Of a stretch of DNA of 64,000 nucleotides, positions 19,365 to 34,300 are shown one piece after another. The notes beneath the pieces are model-generated. The model searched no databases, was not told the origin of the DNA, and was given only the letters and a program-made list of their open reading frames with translations. Positions within the stretch are counted from its first letter, which is position 1, and each line of letters begins with the position of its first letter. The position numbers and the translations under genes were made by a program. Source of the stretch: Tenebrio molitor (Eukaryota > Arthropoda > Insecta > Coleoptera > Tenebrionidae); NCBI RefSeq assembly GCF_963966145.1, contig NC_091051.1, forward strand, positions 17,670,001 through 17,734,000, written 5' to 3'.

Positions 19365-22300
19365 CAGAAGATAAATTTGTTGTTGACGACGATGACGATG
19401 TTGCAGATGATGGTTTAGCCGGTTTTTTAATCTCAGGTGATGGTTTTGACTCTTTGGAATTACCAGGAGGTTCCGATTTATCGGAGTGAGTGGATTGTTG
19501 TGATCCATTAGGACGAAGTCCAGGTTTAGACTTATCGGAGTGAGGGGATTTTTGTGACTCTTTAGAACCTCCAGGTTGTGATTTATCGGAGTGAGGAGAC
19601 TTTGGTGACCCTTTAGAACCAAGTCCAGGTGGTGATTTATCGGAGTGAGGGAACTTTTGTGGCTGTTTAGAATCAAGTCCCGGTTGTGACTTATCGTACT
19701 GTTGTGGCCCTTTAGAACCAACTTCAGTTTGTGACTTATTCAAGTGAATTGACTGTTGTGATCCGTTAGAACCAAGTTCAGATTGTGACTTATCAGAGTG
19801 AGGGGAATGTTGCGGCCCTTTAGAATCAAGTCCAGGTTGTATCTTATCGGAGAAAATGGACTGTTGTGACTCTTTAGAACCAAGTCCAGGCTGTGACTTA
19901 TCGGACTGAGAGGACTGTTGTGGTCCTTTGGATTCAATTTGCGATTTATGGGAGTGACTTGACTGTTGTGGCTCTTTATAATTAAGTTCAGTTTCGAAAC
20001 CACTCCCCGGTTTTAGTTTTTCCAAATCAACTTCAGATTGTGGCTTCTTAAAATCAGATAGAGACTGTAGCTTGTGGTTAACAACTTCAAGTTGTGGTTT
20101 ATTCACATCTATTACAGGAGGTAATTTTTCGGAATCCCTTAAATTCTGTAGGTTTTCGAAATTAGCTAAAAGTTGTGTTTTTTCAGAAATAGATACATGT
20201 AGTGGGTTTTCAGAATTGAATGAGGGTCGTAGGTTTTGAGAATCAACCCCAGGTTGTGGGATTACAACATCAATTAGAGGTTGCGGAATTGGAGAAACAA
20301 ATGTAGGCTGTAGTGTTCCAGATTCAACAACAAATTGAGGGGTTTCAGAATCAACTACAAGTTGTGGGGTTCCAGACACAACTACAGACTGTGGGGTTCC
20401 AGAATTAACAAATTGTTGTGGGATTGAAGAAGTAACTGCAGGTTGTTGCGTTTCAGAATTAACTACAGATAGTGGGGTTCCAGAATCAAGTACAGTTTGT
20501 GGGCTGGATAAAGCAACAGAAGGCTGTTGAGTTCCAGAAGTAACTACAGGTTGCGAGGTTCCAGAATCAACTACAGGTTGTGGCATTGGAGAAGTAACTG
20601 CAGGATGATGAGTTCCATAATCAAATACAGATTGTGGGGTTCCAGAATCAACTGCAGGTTGTGGGATTGAAGACGCCTCTGCTGGGTGATGAGTTTCAGA
20701 ATTAACTACAGATTGAGGGGTTCCAGAATTAGCTGCCAGTTGTGGGGTTCCAGAATCAACTGCAAGTTGTGGGGTTAAAGAATACAGAATGGGTTGTGAG
20801 AATGAAAAGACAGCTGCATGCTGTTGAGTTAGAGAATCAACTACAGATTGTGGGGTTCCAGAATCAACTGCAGGTTGGGGAGTTGAAGAAAGAACTGCAG
20901 GTTGTTGAGTTCCAGAATCAACTATATGTTGTGGGGTTCCAGGATCAATTACAAGTTGTTGGATTTCAGAATCCACTGTAGGTTGTGGGATTGAGGAAAC
21001 AATTGCAGGCTGTTGAGTTACAGAATCAAGTACAGATTGTTGAGTTAGATTATCAACTCCAGATTTTAGGGTTCCAGAATCAACTACAAGTTGTGGGGTT
21101 TCAGAAAAATCTGAAAATTTTGGGGTTGAAGAAGCCACTGCAGGCTGTTGAGTTCCAGAATCAACTGTAGGCTGTGGGGTTCGAGGATCAATTACAAGTT
21201 GTGGGATTTCAGAATACAACATGTGTTGTGGGATTGAAGAAACAACGGCAGGCTGTTGAGTTCCAGAATCAACTGCAGATTGTGGGGTTGAAGAAGCCAC
21301 TGCAGGCTGTTGAGTTCCAGAATCAACTGTAGGCTGCGGGGTTCCAGGATCATTTACAAGTTGTTGAATGTCAGAATCCACTGTATGTTGTGGGATTAAA
21401 GAACCAATTGCAGGCTGTTGAGTTCCAGAATCAACTACAGATTGTGGGGTTCCAGAACCAACTGCAGGTTGTGGGATTGAAGAAGCCACTGCTGGGTGTT
21501 GAGTTGCAGAATTAACTACTGATGGTGGGGTTCCAGAATAAACTGCAGATTGTGGGGTTGAAGAAGCCACTGCAGGCTGTTGAGTTGCAGAATCAACTGT
21601 AGGCTGTGGGGTTCCAGGATCAATTACAAGTTGTTGGATGTCAGGATCCACTGTAGGTTGTGGGATTAAAGAAACAATTGCAGGCTGTTGAGTTCCAGAA
21701 TCAACTACAAGTTGTGGGGTTTCAGAAACAACTGAAATTTGTGGGGTTGCAGAAGCCACTGCAGGCTGTTGAGTTCCAGAATCAACTGTAGGCTGTGGGG
21801 TTGAAGAAGCCACCGCAGGCTGTTGAGTTGCAGGATCAACTGTAGGCTGTGGGGTTCCAGGATCAATTACAAATTGTTGGATGTCAGAATCCACTGTAGG
21901 TTGTGGGATTGAAGAAACAATTGCAGGCTGTTGAGTTCCAGAATCAACTACAGATTGTGGGGTTCCAAAATCAACTGCAGATTGTGGGATTGAAGAAGCC
22001 ACTGCAAGCAGTTGAGCTGCAGAATCAACTGTAGGCTGTGGGGTTCCAGGATCAATTACAAGTTGTTGGATGTCAGAATCCACTGTAGGTTGTGGGATTA
22101 AAGAAACAATTGTAGGCTGTTGAGTTCCAGAATCAACTACAAGTTGTGGGGTTCCAGAATCAACTGCAGATTGTGGGGTTAAAGAAGCCACTGCAGGCTG
22201 TTGAGTTCCAGAATCAACTGTAGGCTGTGGGGTTCCAGGATCAATCACAAGTTGTTGGATGTCAGAATCCACTGTAGGTTGTGGGATTGAAGAAACAATT

Positions 22301-25300
22301 GCAGGCTGTTGAGTTCCAGAAACAACTATATATTGTGGGGTTCCAGAATCAACTGCAGGTTGTGGGATTGAAGAAGCCACTGCTTGGTGTTGAGTTCCAG
22401 AATTAACTACAGATTGTGGGGTTCCAGAATCAACTGCAAATTGTGGGTTTCCAGAACCAACTACAAGTTGTGGGGTTAAAGAATACACTATGGGTTGTGA
22501 GAATGAAGAGACAGCTGCAGGCTGTTGAGTTAGAGAATCAACTACAGATTGTGGAGTTCCAGAATCAACCGCAGGTTGGGGTGATGAAGAAACAACTGCC
22601 GGTTCTTGAGTTCCAGAATCAACTGTAGGCTGTGGGGTTCCAGAATCAACTGCAGGTTGTGGGATTGAAGAAGCCACTGCTGGGTGTTGAGTTCCAGAAT
22701 TAACTACAGATTGTGGGGTTCCAGAATCAACTGCAAGTTGTGGGGTTGAAGAAGCCACTGCAGGCTGTTGAGTTCCAGAATCAACTGTAGGCTGTGGGGT
22801 TCCAGGATCAATCACAAGTTGTTGGATGTCAGAATGCACTGTAGGTTGTGGGATTGAAGAAACAATTGCAGGCTGTTGAGTTCCAGAAACAACTATATAT
22901 TGTGGGGTTCCAGAATCAACTGCAGGTTGTGGGATTGAAGAAGCCACTGCTGGGTGTTGAGTTCCAGAATTAACTACAGATTGTGGGGTTCCAGAATCAA
23001 CTGCAAATTGTGGGTTTCCAGAACCAACTACAAGTTGTGGGGTTAAAGAATACACTATGGGTTGTGAGAATGAAGAGACAGCTGCAGGCTGTTGAGTTAG
23101 AGAATCAACTACAGATTGTGGAGTTCCAGAATCAACCGCAGGTTGGGGTGATGAAGAAACAACTGCAGGTTGTTGAGTTCCAGAATCAACTGTGGGCTGT
23201 GGGGTTCCAGAATCAACTGCAGGTTGTGGGATTGAAGAAGCCACTGCTGGGTGTTGAGTTCCAGAATTAACTACAGATTGTGGGGTTCCAGAATCAACTG
23301 CAAGTTGTGGGGTTGAAGAAGCCACTGCAGGCTGTTGAGTTGCAGAATCGACGGTAGGTTGTGGGGTTCCAGGATCAATTACAAGTAGTTGGATATCAGA
23401 ATCCACTGTGGGTTGTGGGATTGAAGAAACAATTGCAGGCAGTTGAGTTTCAGAATCAACTACAGATTGTGGGGTTCCAGAATCAACTGCAGATTGTGGG
23501 GTTGAAAAAGCCACTGTAGGCTGTTGAGTTCCAGTATCAACTACCGATTGTGGGGTTCCAGAATCAACTGCAAATTGTGGGGTTCCAGAACCAACTGCAA
23601 GTTGTGGGGTTAAAGAATACACTATGGGTTGTGAGAATGAAGAGACAGCTGCAGGCTGTTGAGTTAGAGAATCAACTACAGCTTGTGGGGTTCCGGAATC
23701 AACTGCAGGTTGGGGTGATGAAGAAACAACTGCAGCTTGTTGAGTTCCAGAATCAACTGCAGGTTGGGGTGATGAAGAAACAACTGCAGGTTGTTGAGTT
23801 CCAGAATCAACTGTAGGCTGTGGGGTTCCAGGATCAATTACAAGTTGTTGGATGTCAGAATCCACTGTAGGTTGTGGGATTGAAGAAATAATTGCAGGCT
23901 GTTGAGTTCCAGAATCAACTACAAGTTGTGGGGTTTCAGAAACAACTGAAATTAGTGAAGTTGAAGAAGCCCCTGCAGGCTGTTGAGTTCCAGAATCAAC
24001 TGTAGGCTGTGGGGTTGAAGAAGCCACTGCAGACTGTTGAGTTCCAGAATCAACTGTAGGCTGTGCGGTTGAAGAAGCCACTGCAGGCTGTTGAGTTGCA
24101 GAATCAACTGTAGGCTGTGGGGTTCCAGGATTAATTACAAGTTGTTGGATGTCAGAATCCGCTGTAGGTTGTGGGATTAAAGAAACAATTGCGGGCTGTT
24201 GAGTTCCAGAATCAAGTACAGATTGTGGGGTTCCAGATTCAACTGCAAGTTGTGGGGTTGAAGAAGCCACTGCAGGTTGTTGAGTTCCAGCATCAACTGT
24301 AAGCTGTGGGGTTCCAGGATCAATTACAAGTTGTTGGATGTCAGAATCCACTGTAGGTTGTGGGATTGAAGAAACAATTGCAGGCTGTTGAGTTCCAGAA
24401 TCAACTACAAGTTGTGAGGTTTCAGAAACAACTGCAAGTTGTGGGGTTGAAGAAGCCACTGCAGGTTGTTGAGTTCCAGCATCAACTGTAAGCTGTGGGG
24501 TTCCAGGATCAATTACAAGTTGTTGGATGTCAGAATCCACTGTAGGTTGTGGGATTGAAGAAACAATTGCAGGCTGTTGAGTTCCAGAATCAACAACAGA
24601 TTGTGGCGTTTCAGAATCACCTGCAAGTTGTGGGGTTGAAGAAGCCACTGCAGGTTGTTGAGTTCCAGCATCAACTGTAGGCTGTGGGGTTCCAGGATCA
24701 ATTACAAGTTGTTGGATGTCAGAATCCACTGTAGGTTGTGGGATTGAAGAAACAATTGCAGGCTGTTGAGTTTCAGAATCAACTACAGATTGTGGGGTTC
24801 CAGATTCAACTGCAAGTTGTGGGGTTGAGGAAGCCACTGCAGGTTGTTGAGTTCCAGCATCAACTGTAGGCTGTGGGGTTCCAGGATCAATTACAAGTTG
24901 TTGGATGTCAAAATCCACTGTAGATTGTGGGATTAAAGAAACAATTGCAGGCTGTTGAGTTCCAGAATCAACTACAAGTTGTGGGGTTTCAGAAACAACT
25001 GAAATTCGTGGGGTTGAAGAAGCCACTGCAGGTTGTTGAGTTCCAGCATCAATTGTAGGCTGTGGGGTTCCAGGATCAATTACAAGTTGTTGCATGTCAG
25101 AATCCACTGTAGGTTGTGGGATTAAAGAAACAAGTGCGGGCTGTTGAGTTCCAGAATCAACTGCAGGTTGTGGGATTGAAGAAGCCACCGCTGGGTGTTG
25201 AGTTCCAGAATTAACTACAGATTGTGGGGTTCCAGAATCAACTGTAGGCTGTGGGGTTGAAGAAGCCACTGCAGGCTGTTGAGTTGCAGAATCGACTGTA

Positions 25301-28300
25301 GGCTGTGGGGTTCCAGGATCAATTACAAGTTGTTGGATGTCAGAATCCGCTGTAGGTTGTGGGAGTAAAGAAACAAGTGCGGGCTGTTGAGTTCCAGAAT
25401 CAACTGCAGATTGTGGGGTTGAAGAAGCCACTGCAGGCTGTTGAGTTGCAGAATCAACTGTAGGCTGTGGGGTTCCAGGATCAATTACAAGTTGTTGGAT
25501 GTCAGAATCCACTGTAGGTTGTGGGATTGAAGAAACAATTGCAGGCTGTTGAGTTCCAGAATCAACAACAGATTGTGGCGTTTCAGAATCACCTGCAAGT
25601 TGTGGGGTTGAAGAAGCCACTGCAGGTTGTTGAGTTCCAGCATCAACTGTAGGCTGTGGGGTTCCAGGATCAATTACAAGTTGTTGGATGTCAGAATCCA
25701 CTGTAGGTTGTGGGATTGAAGAAACAATTGCAGGCTGTTGAGTTTCAGAATCAACTACAGATTGTGGGGTTCCAGATTCAACTGCAAGTTGTGGGGTTGA
25801 GGAAGCCACTGCAGGTTGTTGAGTTCCAGCATCAACTGTAGGCTGTGGGGTTCCAGGATCAATTACAAGTTGTTGGATGTCAGAATCCACTGTAGGTTGT
25901 GGGATTAAAGAAACAAGTGCGGGCTGTTGAGTTCCAGAATCAACTGCAGGTTGTGGGATTGAAGAAGCCACCGCTGGGTGTTGAGTTCCAGAATTAACTA
26001 CAGATTGTGGGGTTCCAGAATCAACTGTAGGCTGTGGGGTTGAAGAAGCCACTGCAGGCTGTTGAGTTGCAGAATCGACTGTAGGCTGTGGGGTTCCAGG
26101 ATCAATTACAAGTTGTTGGATGTCAGAATCCGCTGTAGGTTGTGGGATTAAAGAAACAAGTGCGGGCTGTTGAGTTCCAGAATCAACTGCAGATTGTGGG
26201 GTTGAAGAAGCCACTGCAGGCTGTTGAGTTGCAGAATCAACTGAAGGCTGTGGGGTTCCAGGATCAATTACAAGTTGTTGGATGTCAGAATCCACTGTAG
26301 GTTGTGGGATTAAAGAAACAAGTGCGGGCTGTTGAGTTCCAGAATCAACTACAGATTGTGGGGTTCCAGATTCAACTACAAGTTGTGGGGTTGAAGAAGC
26401 CACTGCAGGTTGTTGAGTTCCAGCATGAACTGTAGGCTGTGGGGTTCCAGGATCAATTACAAGTTGTTGGATGTCAGAATCCACTGTAGGTTGTGGGATT
26501 GAAGAAACAATTGCAGGCTGTTGAGTTCCAGAATCAACAACAGATTGTGGCGTTTCAGAATCACCTGCAAGTTGTGGGGTTGAAGAAGCCACTGCAGGTT
26601 GTTGAGTTTCAGCATCAACTGTAGGCTGTGGGGTTCCAGGATCAATTACAAGTTGTTGGATGTCAGAATCCACTGTAGGTTGTGGGATTGAAGAAACAAT
26701 TGCAGGCTGTTGAGTTCCAGAATCAACTACAAATTGTGGGGTTCCAGAATTAACTGCAGATTGTGGGGTTGAAGAAGCTACTGCAGGCTGTTGAGTTGCA
26801 GAATCAACTGTAGGCTGTGGGGTTGCAGGATCAATTACAAGTTGTTGGATGTCAGAATCCACTGTAGGTTGTGGGATTGAATAAACAATTGCAGGCTGTT
26901 GAGTTTCAGAATCAACTACAGATTGCGGGGTCCCAGAATCAACTGCAGATTGTGGGGTTGAAGAAGCCACTGCAGTCTGTTGAGTTACAGCATCGACTGT
27001 GGGCTGTGGGGTTCCAGGATCAAACACAAGTTGTTGGATGTCAGAATCCACTGTAGGTTTTGGGATTAAAGAAACAAGTGCGGGCTGTTGAGTTCCAGAA
27101 TCAACTGCAGGTTGTGGGATTGAAGAAGCCACCGCTGGGTGTTGAGTTCCAGAATTAACTACAGATTGTGGGGTTCCAGAATCAACTGTAGGCTGTGGGG
27201 TTGAAGAAGCCACTGCAGGCTGTTGAGTTGCAGAATCGACTGTAGGCTGTGGGGTTCCAGGATCAATTACAAGTTGTTGGATGTCAGAATCCACTGTAGG
27301 TTGTGGGATTGAAGAAACAATTGCAGGCTGTTGAGTTCCAGAATCAACTACAAGTTGTGGGATTCCAGAATCAACTGCAAGTTGTTGGGTTGAAGAAGCT
27401 ACTGCAGGCTGTTGAGTTGCAGAATCAACTGTAGGCTGTGGGGTTCCAGGATCAATTAAAAGTTGTTGGATGTCAGAATCCACTGTAGGTTGTGGGATTA
27501 AAGAAACAATTGCAGGCTGTTGAGTTCCAGAATCAACTACAGATTGTGGGGTTCCAGAATCAACTGCAGATTGTGGGGTTGAAGAAGCCACTGCAGGTTG
27601 TTGAGTTCCAGCATCAACTGTAGGCTGTGGGGTTGCAGGATCAATTACAAGTTGTTGGATGTCAGAATCCACTGTAGGTTGTGGGATTGAAGAAACAATT
27701 GCAGGCTGTTGAGTTCCAGAATCAACTACAGATTGTGGGGTTTCAGAAACAACTGAAATTTGTGGGGTTGAAGAAGCCACTGCAGGCTGTTGAGTTCCAG
27801 AATCAACTGTAGGCTGTGGGGTTCCAGATTCAACTGCAAGTTGTGGGGTTGAGGAAGCCACTGCAGGTTGTTGAGTTCCAGCATCAACTGTAGGCTGTGG
27901 GGTTCCAGGATCAATCACAAGTTGTTGGATGTCAGAATCCACTGTAGGTTGTGGGATTGAAGAAACAATTGCAGGCTGTTGAGTTCCAGAAACAACTATA
28001 TATTGTGGGGTTCCAGAATCAACTGCAGGTTGTGGGATTGAAGAAGCCACTGCTGGGTGTTGAGTTCCAGAATTAACTACAGATTGTGGGGTTCCAGAAT
28101 CAACTGCAAGTTGTGGGGTTGAAGAAGCCACTGCAGGCTGTTGAGTTCCAGAATGAACTGTAGGCTGTGGGGTTCCAGGATCAATCACAAGTTGTTGGAT
28201 GTCAGAATGCACTGTAGGTTGTGGGATTGAAGAAACAATTGCAGGCTGTTGAGTTCCAGAAACAACTATATATTGTGGGGTTCCAGAATCAACTGCAGGT

Positions 28301-31300
28301 TGTGGGATTGAAGAAGCCACTGCTGGGTGTTGAGTTCCAGAATTAACTACAGATTGTGGGGTTCCAGAATCAACTGCAAGTTGTGGGGTTGAAGAAGCCA
28401 CTGCAGGCTGTTGAGTTCCAGAATGAACTGTAGGCTGTGGGGTTCCAGGATCAATCACAAGTTGTTGGATGTCAGAATGCACTGTAGGTTGTGGGATTGA
28501 AGAAACAATTGCAGGCTGTTGAGTTCCAGAAACAACTATATATTGTGGGGTTCCAGAATCAACTGCAGGTTGTGGGATTGAAGAAGCCACTGCTGGGTGT
28601 TGAGTTCCAGAATTAACTACAGATTGTGGGGTTCCAGAATCAACTGCAAGTTGTGGGGTTGAAGAAGCCACTGCAGGCTGTTGAGTTCCAGAATCAACTG
28701 TAGGCTGTGGGGTTCCAGGATCAATCACAAGTTGTTGGATGTCAGAATGCACTGTAGGTTGTGGGATTGAAGAAACAATTGCAGGCTGTTGAGTTCCAGA
28801 AACAACTATATATTGTGGGGTTCCAGAATCAACTGCAGGTCGTGGGATTGAAGAAGCCACTGCTGGGTGTTGAGTTCCAGAATTAACTACAGATTGTGGG
28901 GTTCCAGAATCAACTGCAAATTGTGGGTTTCCAGAACCAACTACAAGTTGTGGGGTTAAAGAATACACTATGGATTGTGAGAATGAAGAGACAGCTGCAG
29001 GCTGTTGAGTTAGAGAATCAACTACAGATTGTGGAGTTCCAGAATCAACCGCAGGTTGGGGTGATGAAGAAACAACTGTAGGTTGTTGAGTTCCAGAATC
29101 AACTGAAGGCTGTGGGGTTCCAGGATCAATTACAAGTTGTTGGATGTCAGAATACACTGTAGGTTGTGGGATTGAAGAAATAATTGCAGGCTGTTGAGTT
29201 CCAGAATCAACTACAAGTTGTGGGGTTTCAAAAACAACTGAAATTTGTGAAGTTGAAGAAGCCACTGCAGGCTGTTGAGTTCCAGAATCAACTGTAGGCT
29301 GTGGGGTTGAAGAAGCCACTGCAGACTGTTGAGTTCCAGAATCAACTGTAGGCTGTGCGGTTGAAGAAGCCACTGCAGGCTGTTGAGTTGCAGAATCAAC
29401 TGTAGGCTGTGGGGTTCCAGGATTAATTACAAGTTGTTGGATGTCAGAATCCGCTGTAGGTTGTGGGATTAAAGAAACAATTGCGGGCTGTTGAGTTCCA
29501 GAATCAAGTACAGATTGTGGGGTTCCAGATTCAACTGCAAGTTGTGGGGTTGAAGAAGCCACTGCAGGTTGTTGAGTTCCAGCATCAACTGTAAGCTGTG
29601 GGGTTCCAGGATCAATTACAAGTTGTTGGATGTCAGAATCCACTGTAGGTTGTGGGATTGAAGAAACAATTGCAGGCTGTTGAGTTCCAGAATCAACTAC
29701 AAGTTGTGAGGTTTCAGAAACAAGTGCAAGTTGTGGGGTTGAAGAAGCCACTGCAGGTTGTTGAGTTCCAGCATCAACTGTAAGCTGTGGGGTTCCAGGA
29801 TCAATTACAAGTTGTTGGATGTCAGAATCCACTGTAGGTTGTGGGATTGAAGAAACAATTGCAGGCTGTTGAGTTCCAGAATCAACTACAAGTTGTGGGG
29901 TTTCAGAAACAACTGAAATTCGTGGGGTTGAAGAAGCCACTGCAGGTTGTTGAGTTCCAGCATCAATTGTAGGCTGTGGGGTTCCAGGATCAATTACAAG
30001 TTGTTGGATGTCAGAATCCGCTGTAGGTTGTGGGATTAAAGAAACAAGTGCGGGCTGTTGAGTTCCAGAATCAACTGCAGATTGTGGGGTTGAAGAAGCC
30101 ACTGCAGGCTGTTGAGTTGCAGAATCAACTGTAGGCTGTGGGGTTCCAGGATCAATTAAAAGTTGTTGGATGTCAGAATCCACTGTAGGTTGTGGGATTA
30201 AAGAAACAAGTGCGGGCTGTTGAGTTCCAGAATCAACTGCAGGTTGTGGGATTGAAGAAGCCACCGCTGGGTGTTGAGTTCCAGAATTAACTACAGATTG
30301 TGGGGTTCCAGCATCAACTGTAGGCTGTGGGGTTCCAGGATCAATTAAAAGTTGTTGGATGTCAGAATCCACTGTAGGTTGTGGGATTAAAGAAACAAGT
30401 GCGGGCTGTTGAGTTCCAGAATCAACTGCAGATTGTGGGATTGAAGAAGCCACTGCAGGTTGTTGAGTTCCAGCATCAACTGTAGGCTGTGGGGTTCCAG
30501 GATCAATTACAAGTTGTTGGATGTCAGAATCCACTGTAGGTTGTGGGATTAAAGAAACAAGTGCGGGCTGTTGATTTCCAGAATCAACTACAGATTGTGG
30601 GGTTCCAGATTCAACTACAAGTTGTGGGGTTGAAGAAGCCACTGCAGGTTGTTGAGTTCCAGCATCAACTGTAGGCTGTGGGGTTCCAGAATCAACTGCA
30701 GGTTGTGGGATTGAAGAAGCCACCGCTGGGTGTTGAGTTCCAGAATTAACTACAGATTGTGGGGTTCCAGAATCAACTGCAAGTTGTGGGGTTGAAGAAG
30801 CCACTGAAGGCTGTTGAGTTCCAGAATCAACTGTAGGCTGTGGGGTTGAAGAAGCCACGGCAGGCTGTTGAGATGCAGAATCGACTGTAGTCTGTGGGGT
30901 TCCAGGATCAATTACAAGTTGTTGGATATCAGAATCCACTGTAGGTTGTGGGATTAAAGAAACAAGTGCGGGCTGTTGAGTTCCAGAATCAACTACAGAT
31001 TGTGGGGTTCCAGATTCAACTACAAGTTGTGGGGTTGAAGAAGCCACTGCAGGTTGTTGAGTTCCAGCATCAACTGTAGGCTGTGGGGTTCCAGGATCAA
31101 TTACAAGTTGTTGGATGTCAGAATCCACTGTAGGTTGTGGGATTGAATAAACAATTGCAGGCTGTTGAGTTTCAGAATCAACTACAAGTTGTGGAGTTTC
31201 AGAAACAACTGAAATTTGTGGGGTTGAAGAAGCCACTGCAGGCTGTTGAGTTCCAGCATCAACTGTAGGCTGTGGGGTTCCAGGATCAATTACAAGTTGT

Positions 31301-34300
31301 TGGATGTCAGAATCCACTGTAGGTTGTGGGATTAAAGAAACAAGTGCGGGCTGTTGAGTTCCAGAATCAACTGCAGGTTGTGGGATTGAAGAAGCCACCG
31401 CTGGGTGTTGAGTTCCAGAATTAACTACAGATTGTGGGGTTCCAGAATCAACTGCAAGTTGTGGGGTTGAAGAAGCCACTGAAGGCTGTTGAGTTCCAGA
31501 ATCAACTGTAGGCTGTGGGGTTGAAGAAGCCACGGCAGGCTGTTGAGATGCAGAATCGACTGTAGTCTGTGGGGTTCCAGGATCAATTACAAGTTGTTGG
31601 ATATCAGAATCCACTGTAGGTTGTGGGATTAAAGAAACAAGTGCGGGCTGTTGAGTTCCAGAATCAACTACAGATTGTGGGGTTCCAGATTCAACTACAA
31701 GTTGTGGGGTTGAAGAAGCCACTGCAGGTTGTTGAGTTCCAGCATCAACTGTAGGCTGTGGGGTTCCAGGATCAATTACAAGTTGTTGGATGTCAGAATC
31801 CACTGTAGGTTGTGGGATTGAATAAACAATTGCAGGCTGTTGAGTTTCAGAATCAACTACAAGTTGTGGAGTTTCAGAAACAACTGAAATTTGTGGGGTT
31901 GAAGAAGCCACTGCAGGCTGTTGAGTTCCAGCATCAACTGTAGGCTGTGGGGTTCCAGGATCAATTACAAGTTGTTGGATGTCAGAATCCACTATAGGTT
32001 GTGGGATTAAAGAAACAAGTGCGGGCTGTTGAGTTCCAGAATCAACTGCAGGTTGTGGGATTGAAGAAGCCACCGCTGGGTGTTGAGTTCCAGAATTAAC
32101 TACAGATTGTGGGGTTCCAGAATCAACTGTAGGCTGTGGGGTTCCAGGATCAATTACAAGTTGTTGGATGTCAGAATCCACTGTAGGTTGTGGGATTGAA
32201 GAAACAATTGCAGTCTGTTGAGTTCCAGAATCAACTACAAGTTGTGGGGTTCCAGAATCAACTGCAAGTTGTTGGGTTGAAGAAGCCACTGCAGGCTGTT
32301 GAGTTCCAGCATCAACTGTAGGCTGTGGGGTTCCAGGATCAATTACAAGTTGTTGGATGTCAGAATCCACTGTAGGTTGTGGGATTAAAGAAACAATTGC
32401 AGGCTGTTGAGTTCCAGAATCAACAACAGATTGTGGCGTTTCAGAATCACCTTCAAGTTGTGGGGTTGAAGAAGCCACTGCAGGTTGTTGAGTTCCAGCA
32501 TCAACTGTAGGCTGTGGGGTTCCAGGATCAATTACAAGTTTTTGGATGTCAGAATCCACTGTAGGTTGTGGGATTGAAGAAACAATTGCAGGCTGTTGAG
32601 TTTCAGAATCAACTACAGATTTTGGGGTTCCAGATTCAACTGAAAGTTGTGGGGTTGAAGAAGCCACTGCAGGTTGTTGAGTTCCAGCATCAACTGTAGG
32701 CTGTGGGGTTCCAGGATCAATTACAAGTTGTTGGATGTCAGAATCCACTGTAGGTAGTGGGATTGAAGAAACAATTGCAGGCTGTTGAGTTCCAGAATCA
32801 ACAACAGATTGTGGCGTTTCAGAATCACCTGCAAGTTGTGGGGTTGAAGAAGCCACTGCAGGTTGTTGAGTTCCAGCGTCAACTGTAGGCTGTGGGGTTC
32901 CAGGATCAATTACAAGTTGTTGGATGTCAGAATCCACTGTAGGTTGTGGGATTAAAGAAACAATTGCAGGCTGTTGAGTTCCAGAATCAACTACAAGTTG
33001 TGGGGTTGAAGAAGCCACTGCAGGTTGTTGAGTTCCAGCATCAACTGTAAGCTGTGGGGTTCCAGGATCAATTACAAGTTGTTGGATGTCAGAATCCACT
33101 GTAGGTAGTGGGATTGAAGAAACAATTGCAGGCTGTTGAGTTCCAGAATCAACAACAGATTGTGGCGTTTCAGAATCACCTGCAAGTTGTGGGGTTGAAG
33201 AAGCCACTGCAGGTTGTTGAGTTCCAGCATCAACTGTAGGCTGTGGGGTTCCAGGATCAATTACAAGTTGTTGGATGTCAGAATCCACTGTAGGTTGTGG
33301 GATTAAAGAAACAATTGCAGGCTGTTGAGTTCCAGAATCAACTCCAAATTGTGGGGTTTCAGAAACAACTGAAAGTTGTGGGGTTGGAGAAGCCACTGCA
33401 GGTTGTTGAGTTCCAGCATCAATTGTAGGCTGTGGGGTTCCAGGATCAATTACAAGTTGTTGGATGTCAGAATCCACTGTAGGTTGTGGGATTGAAGAAA
33501 CAATTGCAGGCTGTTGAGTTCCAGAATCAACAACAGATTGTGGGGTTCCAGATTCAACTACAAGTTGTGGGGTTGAAGAAGCCACTGCAGGTTGTTGAGT
33601 TCCAGCATCAACTGTAGGCTGTGGGGTTCCAGGATCAATTACAAGTTGTTGGATGTCAGAATCCACTGTAGGTTGTGGGATTGAATAAACAATTGCAGGC
33701 TGTTGAGTTTCAGAATCAACTACAGATTGCGGGGTCCCAGAATCAACTGCAGATTGTGGGGTTGAAGAAGCCACTGCAGTCTGTTGAGTTACAGCATCGA
33801 CTGTGGGCTGTGGGGTTCCAGGATCAAACACAAGTTGTTGGATGTCAGAATCCACTGTAGGTTTTGGGATTAAAGAAACAAGTGCGGGCTGTTGAGTTCC
33901 AGAATCAACTGCAGGTTGTGGGATTGAAGAAGCCACCGCTGGGTGTTGAGTTCCAGAATTAACTACAGATTGTGGGGTTCCAGAATCAACTGTAGGCTGT
34001 GGGGTTGAAGAAGCCACTGCAGGCTGTTGAGTTGCAGAATCGACTGTAGGCTGTGGGGTTCCAGGATCAATTACAAGTTGTTGGATGTCAGAATCCACTG
34101 TAGGTTGTGGGATTGAAGAAACAATTGCAGGCTGTTGAGTTCCAGAATCAACTACAAGTTGTGGGATTCCAGAATCAACTGCAAGTTGTTGGGTTGAAGA
34201 AGCTACTGCAGGCTGTTGAGTTGCAGAATCAACTGTAGGCTGTGGGGTTCCAGGATCAATTAAAAGTTGTTGGATGTCAGAATCCACTGTAGGTTGTGGG

